NCBI GenBank assembly: GCA_016872555.1
Contig: VGZO01000013.1
Location: 1 to 64,000, forward strand
Direction of reading: 5' to 3'
DNA length: 64,000 nucleotides
Source of the DNA: Planctomycetota bacterium
GTDB taxonomy: Bacteria > Planctomycetota > Planctomycetia > Pirellulales > UBA1268
How positions within the stretch are numbered: position 1 is the stretch's first letter; each line of letters opens with the position of its first letter. Shown here one piece after another: positions 34,722 through 43,533 of this stretch. Under the pieces are notes generated by a model. It worked only from the letters and a program-made list of their open reading frames with translations. It had not been told where the DNA came from and did no database searches. The translations under genes were made by a program, and so were the position numbers.

Positions 34722-35387
34722 TCAGGAGGGCTCGCCGATCCGCCGCAGGAGGTTCGCCAGACGGGCCTGGAGGTCGAGCAGCATCTGCCAGTGGAGGAAG
34801 TCGATCTCGACGCGCTCGTGTCCGGGGCGCATTTGCATCCCGATCGTCGCCTCGCGGAGCACGGCCTGGATGTAGTCGAGGAGCTCGGCGAGCTCGGCCG
34901 ACTGCGCCGGGCTGAGCCGCGTGGGCAACGGCGGCGGCGTGCCCGGCAGCAGCGACGGCACGTCGGGCACCTCGAGATCGTGGTCGCTCGCCGAGTGGAC
35001 GATCCGCCGCAGCCGCTCCCCCACCTGGCGCGCCTGCGCTTCCTCGGCGGGCGGCAGTCGCGCGGCGATCGCCGCGATCCGGCGGTCGATGTCGCTGTGG
35101 GAGCCGACGAGCAGCAAGGAGCGGCCCAGGGCGATCATGTCGCCGTCGCGCACGATCCGAACCTGGATGTCCTCGCCGTTGACGCGGGTGCCGTTGGTGC
35201 TCTCCAGGTCGGTGAGCACGAGCTTGTCGTTGTCGTCCTGGAGCTTGAGGTGGAAGCGGCTGATCCGCTCGTCGTTGAGCTGGATCGAGTTCCCCTCCTC
35301 GCGGCCGATCGTCACCGGCGTCGGCACACGCTCGAAGACCTTGCCGCGATCGGCACCGTGCAGGACCCGCAGCGTCACCTGTGCCAT
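34722..35387 (-). CDS. FHA-domain protein
   Basis: 221 residues. Residues about 1-95 are a forkhead-associated phosphothreonine-binding domain: GREEGNSIQLNDERISRFHL supplies the conserved Gly-Arg, Ser-Arg and His, and LTDLESTNGTRVNG the Asn-Gly. The C-terminal 120 residues are predicted helical (PAEEAQARQVGERLRR, and LLDLQARLANLLRRI at the end) with no recognised domain. It presumably binds phosphothreonine on a Ser/Thr-kinase substrate; planctomycetes have many such kinases but none is adjacent. ATG 35387 gives MAQVTLRVLHG, directly before the first FHA strand; upstream in-frame ATGs are also possible, as no start has a good Shine-Dalgarno. Confidence 0.87.
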   Translation of the reverse strand: MAQVTLRVLHGADRGKVFERVPTPVTIGREEGNSIQLNDERISRFHLKLQDDNDKLVLTDLESTNGTRVNGEDIQVRIVRDGDMIALGRSLLLVGSHSDIDRRIAAIAARLPPAEEAQARQVGERLRRIVHSASDHDLEVPDVPSLLPGTPPPLPTRLSPAQSAELAELLDYIQAVLREATIGMQMRPGHERVEIDFLHWQMLLDLQARLANLLRRIGEPS

Positions 35388-35731
35388 CGGCCCACCCGCA
35401 GCCATCGGTACCGCCCCGGTCTCGCGCGAAAGCACCGCGCCCGGGCCCCCGACCCGGCATTCCCGGGCACGTGGAGCGCAGGCGCTTGTGCGCAGCCCCC
35501 GACGAGTGTCATGGATATGGTCTGGAATCGGTCGAAGTCAAAGACTTTTCCCGGTTTTTCGGTTGGCGCCGCTCCTGCCGTCACCACCCGACCGGGCCGG
35601 GACGGGGAATGACGGACGGAGCCGCGGGTCGCGGCGACTATACTCCGCCGAATCCCCGATCCGTGGCACCATGCGAACGCCCCCCGGCGTTTCCACCATC
35701 CGCCCGGACCCTTCCCGCCGGGCGTGTCGCG
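35388..35731. other. Divergent intergenic region, FHA gene / dedA-like gene
   Basis: 344 bp with no supportable gene. It holds one -10-like TATACT at 35639-35644 (listed separately) and a pyrimidine-rich stretch (ACTTTTCCCGGTTTTTCGG) around 35545-35565 without an adjacent stem. Nothing else was seen. Confidence 0.5.
35639..35644 (+). promoter_or_regulatory. Candidate -10 element for the DedA-family gene
   Basis: TATACT about 88 bp before the ATG at 35732, in the context GCGACTATACTCCGCC. The same hexamer precedes the tRNA-Arg gene (37826). No -35 match is present at the expected distance. Confidence 0.35.
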
Positions 35732-36406
35732 ATGGCATGGCTGCAACCGGTCCTCGACCTGTTCTTCAAACTCGACGAGCGGCTCCACACGGTCATCGAG
35801 CAGTGGGGGCCGTGGACGCTTGTCCTCCTGTTCGTGATCGTGTTCTGCGAGACCGGACTGGTCGTCACGCCGTTCCTGCCCGGTGATTCGCTGCTGTTCG
35901 CCGCCGGGGCGATGGCGGCGTTGTTCCCCGACCTGCTCGGCCTGCCCGCACTGCTGATCACGCTCACCGTGGCCGCGATCCTCGGCGACACCGTCAACTA
36001 CGCCCTCGGGAGGGCCGTCGGGCCGCGTGCCTTCGCCCTCGACACGTGGTTCCTCCGCCACCACAACCTCGTCAAGGCACAGGAGTTCTACGAGCGCCAC
36101 GGGGGCAAGACGATCGTCCTGGCGAGGTTCGTGCCGATCGTCCGCACCTTCGCGCCGTTCGTGGCCGGAATCGGGAGAATGAACTACCCGCAGTTCCTGT
36201 TCTACAACGTCGTCGGCGGGATCGCGTGGGTGCTGATCTGCACGCTCGCCGGGTACCACTTCGGCAACATCCCCGTGGTCAAGGAGAACTTCGAGCTCGT
36301 CGTCGTGGGCATCGTCCTCCTCTCGGTCTTGCCGGTGGCCTGGGAATGGTGGCGTCACTCCCGATCGACCGCGGGTGGGTCGTCTTCGGATCGCCGGTCG
36401 GGTTGA
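35732..36406 (+). CDS. DedA/SNARE-associated family membrane protein
   Basis: 224 residues with about five to six hydrophobic segments. The DedA signatures are clear: ETGLVVTPFLPGDSLLFAAG near residue 43, a central LGDTVNYALGRAVG, and FYERHGGKTIVLARFVPIVR followed by APFVAGIGRMNY. DedA proteins are inner-membrane lipid scramblase/transport-type proteins acting in undecaprenyl-phosphate recycling and proton-motive-force homeostasis. The essential acidic and arginine residues of the family (E and D in the first loop, R in ARFVPIVR) are present. The start ATG at 35732 has only a weak Shine-Dalgarno. Convergent with the coiled-coil gene downstream. Confidence 0.9.
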   Translation: MAWLQPVLDLFFKLDERLHTVIEQWGPWTLVLLFVIVFCETGLVVTPFLPGDSLLFAAGAMAALFPDLLGLPALLITLTVAAILGDTVNYALGRAVGPRAFALDTWFLRHHNLVKAQEFYERHGGKTIVLARFVPIVRTFAPFVAGIGRMNYPQFLFYNVVGGIAWVLICTLAGYHFGNIPVVKENFELVVVGIVLLSVLPVAWEWWRHSRSTAGGSSSDRRSG

Positions 36407-36424
36407 CCGGCCCCCGAAACGCCG

Positions 36425-36463
36425 CGGATCCCCCGGCCCCGGGGGGTGGGGCCGAGGGATCCG
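36425..36463. other. GC-rich stem-loop between convergent genes
   Basis: CGGATCCC (36425-36432) and GGGATCCG (36456-36463) are perfect complements and enclose an inner CCCC/GGGG stem. It lies in the 108-bp gap between the DedA-family stop and the convergent coiled-coil gene. There is no T-run on either strand, so it could be a weak or factor-assisted terminator for both genes; tentative. Confidence 0.35.
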
Positions 36464-36514
36464 GTCGCCGGCTCTGCGGCGCCGCCCCGGGGGTGGGGAC
36501 GGCCGCGGCGGCGA

Positions 36515-37633
36515 TCACTGCGGCACGTCGCCCGGGGAGCGGGCGACATCGACCACGGGCGTCGGGCTGGCGGGAGCCGGGGCGGCGGCGACCGGCCGCG
36601 GCGCGGCCTCCACGGCGCGGGCAGCACGCGTGAGCTCGATGACCGGGAGGATCGTCTCCGCAGCCCGATCGACCGCCGGCCGCAGCAGCATGACGTCGAC
36701 GATCATGTGCTGGATGTCGCCGAGCGTGCCCGTCGCCTCCGTCAATCCCGCGCCCAACTCCCGCAGCCGCTCGAGGGCCAGAGCCGCCTCCCCGACCCGG
36801 ACGGCACCGGCGACGACGGCCTCCTTCAGCCGCGTCAGCTCGGCGAGCCGCTCCGCGGCGGGGGCCGTTCCGGCGCCGGCGGCCTCGACCGCGTCGATCA
36901 GCCCTTCCATCCGGTCGACCGCGCCGTGGGCAGCGGCGATCCCGGCCTGCTGACCGGCGATCCGCGTTCCGAGCCGCTCCGTCTCCACCGCCACCTCGGT
37001 GGCCCGGGCGACCGCGGGGCCGGTCCCGGCGAGCCGGTCGCACAGTCCGGCGACGTCGGCGAGCACGGGGGAAGCATCGACGAGCCGCTCCAGGCCCGTG
37101 GTCAGGTCGCCGTGGACACGCTCGACCACCAGCAGCCCTTCGCGGGCCTCCTCGGCACGCCGCCGTGTCGCTTCGGCCCGGGCGACAAGGCCGTCGGCCG
37201 CCTCGAGGGTCGCCGTGACGCCGTCGAGCGCCCGCCCCGTGGCGATGATTCCGGCGTGCACCCCGCCGATCCGCTCGACGGCCGCGGCGGCTGCCGCCAC
37301 CTGCTCGGTCTGGGCGACGAGGCGCTCGCCAAGCGTGCGGAAGCGGTCGAGCGCCGCCTCGGCCTCACCCAGCTGGCTCCCCTGGATCTGCAGCTGCGCG
37401 AAGAGCCGGTTGGCGGTGTTCACGCTCCCGGTCGTCCCGGCCAGTTCGGTGACCGTCCGCGACAGCTGCCCGACCTGCCGCTCCAATGCCGCCACCTGCT
37501 GGGCCGCCGGGCGGATGAGCACCAGCTGGGCGGTGAGCAGCACCGCCGCGCCACCGGCGACAAACGCCTTCCAATCGAACCGCTGGCCTTCCTTCGGGGC
37601 AGCAGCCATCGTCTGCTCGGTACCGATCGCCAT
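36515..37633 (-). CDS. Membrane-anchored coiled-coil protein, unknown function
   Basis: 372 residues. A short cytoplasmic N-terminus (KEGQRFDWK), one membrane helix (about residues 25-42, AFVAGGAAVLLTAQLVLI), then about 280 residues of nearly continuous Ala/Glu/Leu/Arg-rich helix with heptad-like spacing (for example QVAALERQVGQLSRTVTEL), and a Pro/Ala-rich C-terminus ending SPGDVPQ. There are no catalytic motifs. The architecture resembles membrane-tethered coiled coils of envelope or division proteins. The ATG at 37633 has AAAGGAGA about eight bases upstream, which rules out longer in-frame starts. Convergent with the DedA-family gene. I do not recognise a named family. Confidence 0.8.
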   Translation of the reverse strand: MAIGTEQTMAAAPKEGQRFDWKAFVAGGAAVLLTAQLVLIRPAAQQVAALERQVGQLSRTVTELAGTTGSVNTANRLFAQLQIQGSQLGEAEAALDRFRTLGERLVAQTEQVAAAAAAVERIGGVHAGIIATGRALDGVTATLEAADGLVARAEATRRRAEEAREGLLVVERVHGDLTTGLERLVDASPVLADVAGLCDRLAGTGPAVARATEVAVETERLGTRIAGQQAGIAAAHGAVDRMEGLIDAVEAAGAGTAPAAERLAELTRLKEAVVAGAVRVGEAALALERLRELGAGLTEATGTLGDIQHMIVDVMLLRPAVDRAAETILPVIELTRAARAVEAAPRPVAAAPAPASPTPVVDVARSPGDVPQ

Positions 37634-37825
37634 GGCGGGATCTCCTTTGCCTGCCGGAAGCTGAGACCGGACGACCGTCGAGCCTTCGCCGATCGTCCCC
37701 TGCTTCTTGGATCGGCAGGTCACGCCGACCGGTAGAGTCGCCGCCCGACCACGAACGGTTGGTGCGGCGGAACCGGTTGTGCCGTGATCGGCAGGCACGC
37801 CGCAGGGGAGCGGCGCGGCGGCGGC

Positions 37826-37831
37826 TATACT
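37826..37831 (+). promoter_or_regulatory. -10 element of the tRNA-Arg promoter
   Basis: TATACT ends 10 bases before the first base of tRNA-Arg, a good position for transcription starting at or near the mature 5' end. No clear -35 is visible 17 bases upstream. Confidence 0.5.
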
Positions 37832-37841
37832 CGCCACCGTC

Positions 37842-37915
<74 letters not shown>

Positions 37916-38009
37916 GTGGGGCGGCACGCCGCCGCGGATCGATTCGTCCGTCCCCGGCCGCTGTCGCCGGACGCTTGCCGGCGATCCGGCCTGCGGCCAG
38001 GACCAACGC

Positions 38010-39962
38010 TCAGCTCCGCGCCTGCCCGTGGAGGCTGGCCAGCATGCCGGGACGCGTGCAGAGATGCCGCTTGCCGCGCGACGAGCGGCTCGTCCAGAAC
38101 GTCTTGAGTGGCCCCCGGATCGCCTTCATCTGCCGGGCGAGGCGGTCGCGTGACGTGACCCGCTTGCCGATCGTGTAGCGGACGACGCCGTCCTGGTTGA
38201 TGACGATCGTGCACCCGCCGATCAGGTCGACCAGCCCGTCCACGGTCGTCGCGGTGCAGGATTGTGTCACCTCGGCGATCGTGTCGAAGAGGATCCTGCC
38301 GTCGGGGGCGACACGCCGGGCGATGCGGATCGAGTCGATGAGCGCCGGCGCGACCTGCGTGAAGCCCGTCGGCGGCTTGTCGTCGACGGGGAGGAGCATG
38401 AACAGGTGGGCCCGCTCCGGGGCCGTCACGAAACGCCCCAGCGCGTCGGCCTGCCGGGTGAGCTCGTTCTCGTCGGCGGGGCGACCGGGATCCCCGTCGA
38501 AACGCAGGTCGCCGAATGCCAGCCCCGGGACCTTCAAGCGCGTTTCGGGTGGCGCGTCCGGCGGCTGCCAGCGGAGCGCGTCTTCCGTCATGAACGGCAC
38601 GCCGGCTGGGAAGATCCGGCGGCGCCGAAAGGAACGCATCAAGGCCTCCCGGTAGCCCCACTTGTCGACCGGCTCGACCTCGAGGTCGGCCGTGACCAGG
38701 GCCCGGAGGTACTCCCCGAGCAGCATGTCCACCGGCGGGCAGTAGTCGATCGCCCGGATGCACATCGTGAGGAACTGCCCCGCCACGGCGCACGTCTCGC
38801 GGCCGATGGCCGCGAGGAGGGCGTCGGCGAGCGGCTTCGTGCCGAGGTCCTGCGGATCGACCCCGGCGATGGCCGTCAGCCGCGCCGTCTTCCTCCGGGC
38901 GATCGTCACGAACGCCTCGAATACGGCCGAGACGAGGACGGTTCCCAGGGCATGGGGCTCGACGGTCGGGTCGTAGCACACCGGCGCGCCGCGGCCGTCC
39001 GGTGGCTCGTCGGAGTCGAAGGCGTGGATCCCCTCGACGTCGATCCCCGAGCGCAGCGCCCGCCTGACCAGGACCGCGCCGTCATCGGCCGACCGCGCGT
39101 AGCCGAACTCGCGGGCGATGTCCGTGAGCAGCGATCCGTGCCCGACGACGCCGCGCGACCGACGCAGTGACTGCTCGACGACGCCTGGATAGGTGAAGTG
39201 GAGGAACAGGGCGACGAGGTCGGCGAAGCCTTCGTGGAACGCCAGGACGTCGGGATTGGTCGGCTCCTGGAAATTCGCACGGAGGCCGTCGAGGAGGGCA
39301 TGGGTCGTCTCGTGGGCGATGATGTCGTGCGACAGCACGGTGAACACCAATCCCCCGGGGATCGTGAAACCTGCCGGCCTCGCTCCCGCCCGGAACCAAC
39401 CGAAAGCCAGATCACCGGACTCACGGCTGTAGTGGGCGTTTTGCTCCTCGAACGCGAACGGACGGATCCGCAGCCGGACGGTGCGGTCGCGGTCGGTGGC
39501 GGTCGGCATGCCGGGCGGGATCGCCCAGGCGATGTCGCGTCCCAGGGCGCGGCGAAAGGCCGCGTAGGTGAGACTGCAGACGGCGTAGGCCATCTGCAGG
39601 TGGAACCGGGGATCGGACGGCGACGGGGGCACGCCATCGGTGACGAGCAGCTCCGGGTCGTCGAGGTCGAGCGGCTCGGTTACCGCGGCGAGCGGCTCCG
39701 GCGGCTGGCCGGCCACCACCTCGAACAGTTGCCCCTTCGGTCCCGGATCGAGCTCCTCCCACGGGACCTCGACCTTCGTCACCCCCCCCTCCCGATCCGA
39801 CACCGAGGGATCGAGGGTGTAGATCCAGAGCTGCCGGCCCACCGGCTTGCGCTGCTCCCGCCGCCAGCGATACGCCCGGGTCGAGGCCTGCCGGGTCACG
39901 CGTTCGCTGATCTGGTAGCGGACGGTCGACGCCCGCTTCCGCTCCCTCGACGCTTTCGCCAT
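38010..39962 (-). CDS. Thermolysin-like HExxH metallopeptidase, no signal peptide
   Basis: 650 residues. The zinc site is HETTH (H217, E218, H221), with the third ligand very likely E244 in LAFHEGFADLVALF, giving the HExxH-x(22)-E spacing of gluzincins. A region around residues 275-330 follows (GHGSLLTDIAREFGYA). The C-terminus is basic and Cys-poor. Despite the peptidase core, the N-terminus is strongly basic (KASRERKRAS) with no signal peptide or membrane helix, so the protein is cytoplasmic or leaves by a non-Sec route. The ATG at 39962 has GGGGAG about 9 bases upstream; a longer in-frame start lacks one. It begins 19 bp after the M43 protease gene, so the two form an operon. I do not recognise the family by name, and the substrate is unknown. 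Confidence 0.8.
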   Translation of the reverse strand: MAKASRERKRASTVRYQISERVTRQASTRAYRWRREQRKPVGRQLWIYTLDPSVSDREGGVTKVEVPWEELDPGPKGQLFEVVAGQPPEPLAAVTEPLDLDDPELLVTDGVPPSPSDPRFHLQMAYAVCSLTYAAFRRALGRDIAWAIPPGMPTATDRDRTVRLRIRPFAFEEQNAHYSRESGDLAFGWFRAGARPAGFTIPGGLVFTVLSHDIIAHETTHALLDGLRANFQEPTNPDVLAFHEGFADLVALFLHFTYPGVVEQSLRRSRGVVGHGSLLTDIAREFGYARSADDGAVLVRRALRSGIDVEGIHAFDSDEPPDGRGAPVCYDPTVEPHALGTVLVSAVFEAFVTIARRKTARLTAIAGVDPQDLGTKPLADALLAAIGRETCAVAGQFLTMCIRAIDYCPPVDMLLGEYLRALVTADLEVEPVDKWGYREALMRSFRRRRIFPAGVPFMTEDALRWQPPDAPPETRLKVPGLAFGDLRFDGDPGRPADENELTRQADALGRFVTAPERAHLFMLLPVDDKPPTGFTQVAPALIDSIRIARRVAPDGRILFDTIAEVTQSCTATTVDGLVDLIGGCTIVINQDGVVRYTIGKRVTSRDRLARQMKAIRGPLKTFWTSRSSRGKRHLCTRPGMLASLHGQARS

Positions 39963-39981
39963 CGCGCCGCTCCCCAAAGGC

Positions 39982-40914
39982 TCAGCGCTTGCGCCGGGCC
40001 GCGGCCGCCGTGGCCATCAGGCCCGGGCGCGCCGTCTCCAGCGCCGTCCGCATCCGCAGCACCTGCTGGGAAGTGAACATGAACATCGCCCGGTCGTCGA
40101 CATAGTCCATGTAGTTGACGAACATGTCGCCGGCCGGGCCGTTGTTGCAGGTCACCGACGGCCAGACCGGCGTACCGAAGTTGGGACCCTCGCAGTTCGG
40201 CGTGTCGGCGACCCCGTCGCCGCCGCTGCAATCGGGTGTGTCGCCCCAGATGTGGCGGAGATTGAGATAGTGCCCCACCTCGTGGGTCGCAGTGCGGCCG
40301 AGGTTGAACGGCGCCTGTGCCTTCCCGACGGTGCCGAACGCCGAGAAGTTGATCACGACGCCGTCGGTCGCCGGCGGGCCACCGGGAAACTGGGCGTAGC
40401 CCAGGACGCCGTCCCGCAGGGCGCAGACCCACAGGTTGAGTCGCGAGCGTGTGTCGATCGGCGCGATTCCTCCCGTCGCCGCGTTCTTCACGCCATCGTC
40501 GGTACCGAAGCCGCGGACGGTGGTCGGCGTGCGCGTCACCTCGACCAGACGGAAGGAAATCCGGGCGTCGGTGACCAGGCCTGCCCACGGGGCGGGCACC
40601 TTGGAGCGATCGGTGTTGGTGGCCCGGAAATCACGGTTGAGCACGTCGAGTTGGCTGGCGATCTGGTCATCGCCGACGTTCCCGGCGTCGGTCGCGTAGA
40701 CGACGTGGACGACGGTGTCGACCGTGACGATCGGCATCTGGGCCAGGTCGACGGGGGCCTGGCGCTGCTTGGCGGTCGCCCCCTCGAGTTTCATGAGATT
40801 CATGCGGAACGCAGGGTATTTTTCCAGCAGCATCATGTGGGCCGCCATCGCCCCACAGACACGCCGCGGCACCCGCCCGCGCGCCATTCCGGTCTTTTTC
40901 GTGCGCTTCGCCAT
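39982..40914 (-). CDS. M43 (pappalysin-like) zinc metalloprotease
   Basis: 310 residues. The metzincin zinc motif HExxHxxxxxH is complete (H211, E212, H215, H221 in HEVGHYLNLRHIWGD), and the Met-turn VNYMDYVDD follows about 50 residues later. The spacing and the Cys-containing inserts (TPDCSGGDGVADTPNCEGP) are those of the M43 pappalysin/cytophagalysin family. As in its operon partner, the N-terminus is basic (MAKRTKKTGMARGRVPRR) with no signal peptide, which is unusual because characterised M43 enzymes are secreted. The Shine-Dalgarno AAAGGAAGG precedes the ATG at 40914. The promoter-proximal side carries a structured leader with a terminator (41056-41251), so expression may be controlled by attenuation. 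Confidence 0.88.
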   Translation of the reverse strand: MAKRTKKTGMARGRVPRRVCGAMAAHMMLLEKYPAFRMNLMKLEGATAKQRQAPVDLAQMPIVTVDTVVHVVYATDAGNVGDDQIASQLDVLNRDFRATNTDRSKVPAPWAGLVTDARISFRLVEVTRTPTTVRGFGTDDGVKNAATGGIAPIDTRSRLNLWVCALRDGVLGYAQFPGGPPATDGVVINFSAFGTVGKAQAPFNLGRTATHEVGHYLNLRHIWGDTPDCSGGDGVADTPNCEGPNFGTPVWPSVTCNNGPAGDMFVNYMDYVDDRAMFMFTSQQVLRMRTALETARPGLMATAAAARRKR

Positions 40915-41055
40915 CGCCGTTCCTTCCTTTCGCCCCCGAGGTCACGCCCCACGCAGCGACCGATCCCGCTGCCCACTGTGATCGGCGTGACAGCCAGCCG
41001 CAACCGGACACGGCCACAAAAAACTGCCGGCCGGGGGCGCGAAGAACGTGGGCGC

Positions 41056-41094
41056 AAAAAAACCACCGGCCCCCGGGGATCTCCCGGAGGCCGG
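41056..41094 (-). terminator. Strong intrinsic terminator or attenuator upstream of the M43 protease gene
   Basis: On the - strand the sequence CCGGCCTCCGGG, a short AGAT loop and the complementary CCCCGGGGGCCGG arm form a GC-rich stem (41094 to 41066), followed by TGG and a run of seven T (41062-41056). It ends 142 bp before the protease start, in a position where it would stop transcripts coming from the leader. Confidence 0.8.
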
Positions 41095-41198
41095 CAGCCG
41101 TGGGACCGGCACGCCACGCGTGCGAAGCGGCGGCAATCACCGCTCGGCCACGCACCGTGCATTGGGCTGCGTCAACGGCGAGCCCGTCGACTGGCCGC

Positions 41199-41251
41199 TT
41201 ACCGGCGCAGCCCCTTAGTACAGTCACATTGCGTCACTGAATCACCTCCTT
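41199..41251 (-). promoter_or_regulatory. Leader with perfect Shine-Dalgarno and 12-codon ORF
   Basis: AAGGAGGTGAT (41251-41241) is an uninterrupted complement of the 16S rRNA 3' end. With seven bases' spacing after GGAGG, a GTG at 41237 opens a 12-codon frame, MTQCDCTKGLRR, closed by TAA at 41201-41199. About 100 nt later comes the terminator at 41056-41094. This is the layout of a leader peptide with attenuator, or of a very small protein gene. The two Cys codons flanking Asp are notable, but no codon run typical of amino-acid attenuation is present. No promoter was identified. Confidence 0.45.
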
Positions 41252-41505
41252 CTGCTACGAGGACCCCAGCCGTCGCGGCCTCTGCACTGGCCGCCGCCGG
41301 GCGATTCACCCCCCGGCCGTCACCGGGGACGCTTCATCCGCCGTCTCCCCCGGCGGACCGGAAGCCGACGGAAAGACGGGCCGGAAAGGAGTGCGGCTTG
41401 CCGCCGCACAGACCCTTCCGACCTTCCACACTGTAGCCCCAAACGCACCAACTGGACAGCTTTCGTCTCGGCTGCCCCGATCGTGATTGCCACCCCGGCG
41501 CCGGC

Positions 41506-41865
41506 TCACTTCTCGGCACTGATCCCGAGTTGTCCGAGCAGCGCCTTCGCTTTCGCCTTGATGTCGGCTCCGGGCTTCTGGATCTCGGCCAGCCCCTTCT
41601 CGAGGATCGCGGCCTTCTCCGCGCTGACCCCTTTCACCGTCGCGACCATCTGCTCGAAGCCGGTGACCTCGCTCCCGAGCGCCTGCCCGGTGGCATACGC
41701 GCGCAGGGTGTTGGCCACCTGGACCATCGGATCGACGTTGATGGTGATCACTTTCGGTTTGACCGTCGGCTGACTGCAGCCCGCCAGCCCGCCGGCCAGC
41801 ATCGCCAGCCCGATACCCCCCGCGATCACGGGCAGCCGCCCGTCAAACCCCGATCGACCCGCCAT
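41506..41865 (-). CDS. Small lipoprotein, unknown function
   Basis: 119 residues. A lipoprotein signal (LPVIAGGIGLAMLAGGLAGC, Cys about residue 30) predicts lipidation and anchoring. The mature part is short, Lys/Ala/Val-rich and probably helical (ATVKGVSAEKAAILEKGLAE). It follows the DUF1559 gene on the same strand by 101 bp, and such small lipoproteins are common next to DUF1559 genes, so a shared transcript and envelope role is inferred. No family name is recognised. The ATG at 41865 was chosen because it starts the signal; its Shine-Dalgarno is weak. Confidence 0.75.
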   Translation of the reverse strand: MAGRSGFDGRLPVIAGGIGLAMLAGGLAGCSQPTVKPKVITINVDPMVQVANTLRAYATGQALGSEVTGFEQMVATVKGVSAEKAAILEKGLAEIQKPGADIKAKAKALLGQLGISAEK

Positions 41866-41966
41866 GGAAAGCTCGCTTTCAGTGAGGTGAATATGGTCCG
41901 GCCGGCCGCTTCCAGCCGGCCGGGTCCACTCGGACGTCGCCCCGGCCGTGCCGGGCCGGCCGCTCG

Positions 41967-43001
<1,035 letters not shown>

Positions 43002-43133
43002 GGATTGTCCCCCCGGAAACGAATGAAGAACGGAACCGATCTGCGTATTGAAGTCTCACCCGTCGATGGGGTCAAGGACGGCGACGCGACCGCGCCAGCG
43101 GCGGCCCTGGCCAGCCCGAGACGGTCGCACCGT

Positions 43134-43502
43134 TCAGCGGCGGCGGGGTGACGGACCGGGGGGCGGCAGCAGCGCCCCGGCGGGTGCGAGGCGATCGACC
43201 TCGCGCTCCTGGGAGTCGAAGAATCGGATCGAGGCATCCTCGGCGACGGCGCCAGACCCGATCACCACCGCCAGCCGGCGCCCGGAATCGAAGAGTTCGA
43301 TGCGTCCGCCGCCGTCAGCGGAATCGCGCTCCGTCCTGACGAACGGGTGGCCCCGGTCGTCGACCACCACCAATTCCCGGCAGGTGAGCCGGGTGACGTC
43401 GAGGTCGCCGACCTGCTCGGGGGGAAGCACGTTGGCGCGGAGCGCCAGTCCGATCGCCAAAAACAGCAACGGATACACCGTCCAGCGCTCGCGGGAGGTC
43501 AT
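43134..43502 (-). CDS. Small exported or membrane-anchored hypothetical protein
   Basis: 122 residues. The N-terminus MTSRERWTVYPLLFLAIGLA is a signal anchor. It is followed by a compact beta-rich domain (LTCRELVVVDDRGHPFVR, then RIELFDSGRRLAVVIGSG) and a Pro/Arg-rich end. I have the impression of a small family common in planctomycetes, but no function is known. It begins 31 bp after the thioredoxin-like gene on the same strand, so co-transcription is likely. Confidence 0.75.
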   Translation of the reverse strand: MTSRERWTVYPLLFLAIGLALRANVLPPEQVGDLDVTRLTCRELVVVDDRGHPFVRTERDSADGGGRIELFDSGRRLAVVIGSGAVAEDASIRFFDSQEREVDRLAPAGALLPPPGPSPRRR

Positions 43503-43533
43503 GGTGCCCCTCGGTTTTCGGATCGTGGTGACG

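Larger units (their letters stand above)
40915..41505. other. Intergenic region upstream of the metalloprotease operon
   Basis: 591 bp between the M43 protease start and the stop of a small lipoprotein gene, both on the - strand. It contains the leader element at 41056-41251. The part from about 41255 to 41505 has several GC-rich inverted repeats but no supportable gene and no confident promoter. Open frames here are short and lack family similarity. Confidence 0.55.

Noticed and set aside
32545-34875. A 776-residue open frame on the + strand opposite dnaE
   Set aside because: No family similarity; dnaE on the - strand has intact catalytic motifs over the same bases.
41241-41251. The + strand reading ATCACCTCCTT as a piece of the 16S rRNA 3' end
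   Set aside because: Only 11 bases match and no rRNA sequence surrounds it; the - strand reading as a Shine-Dalgarno explains it better.
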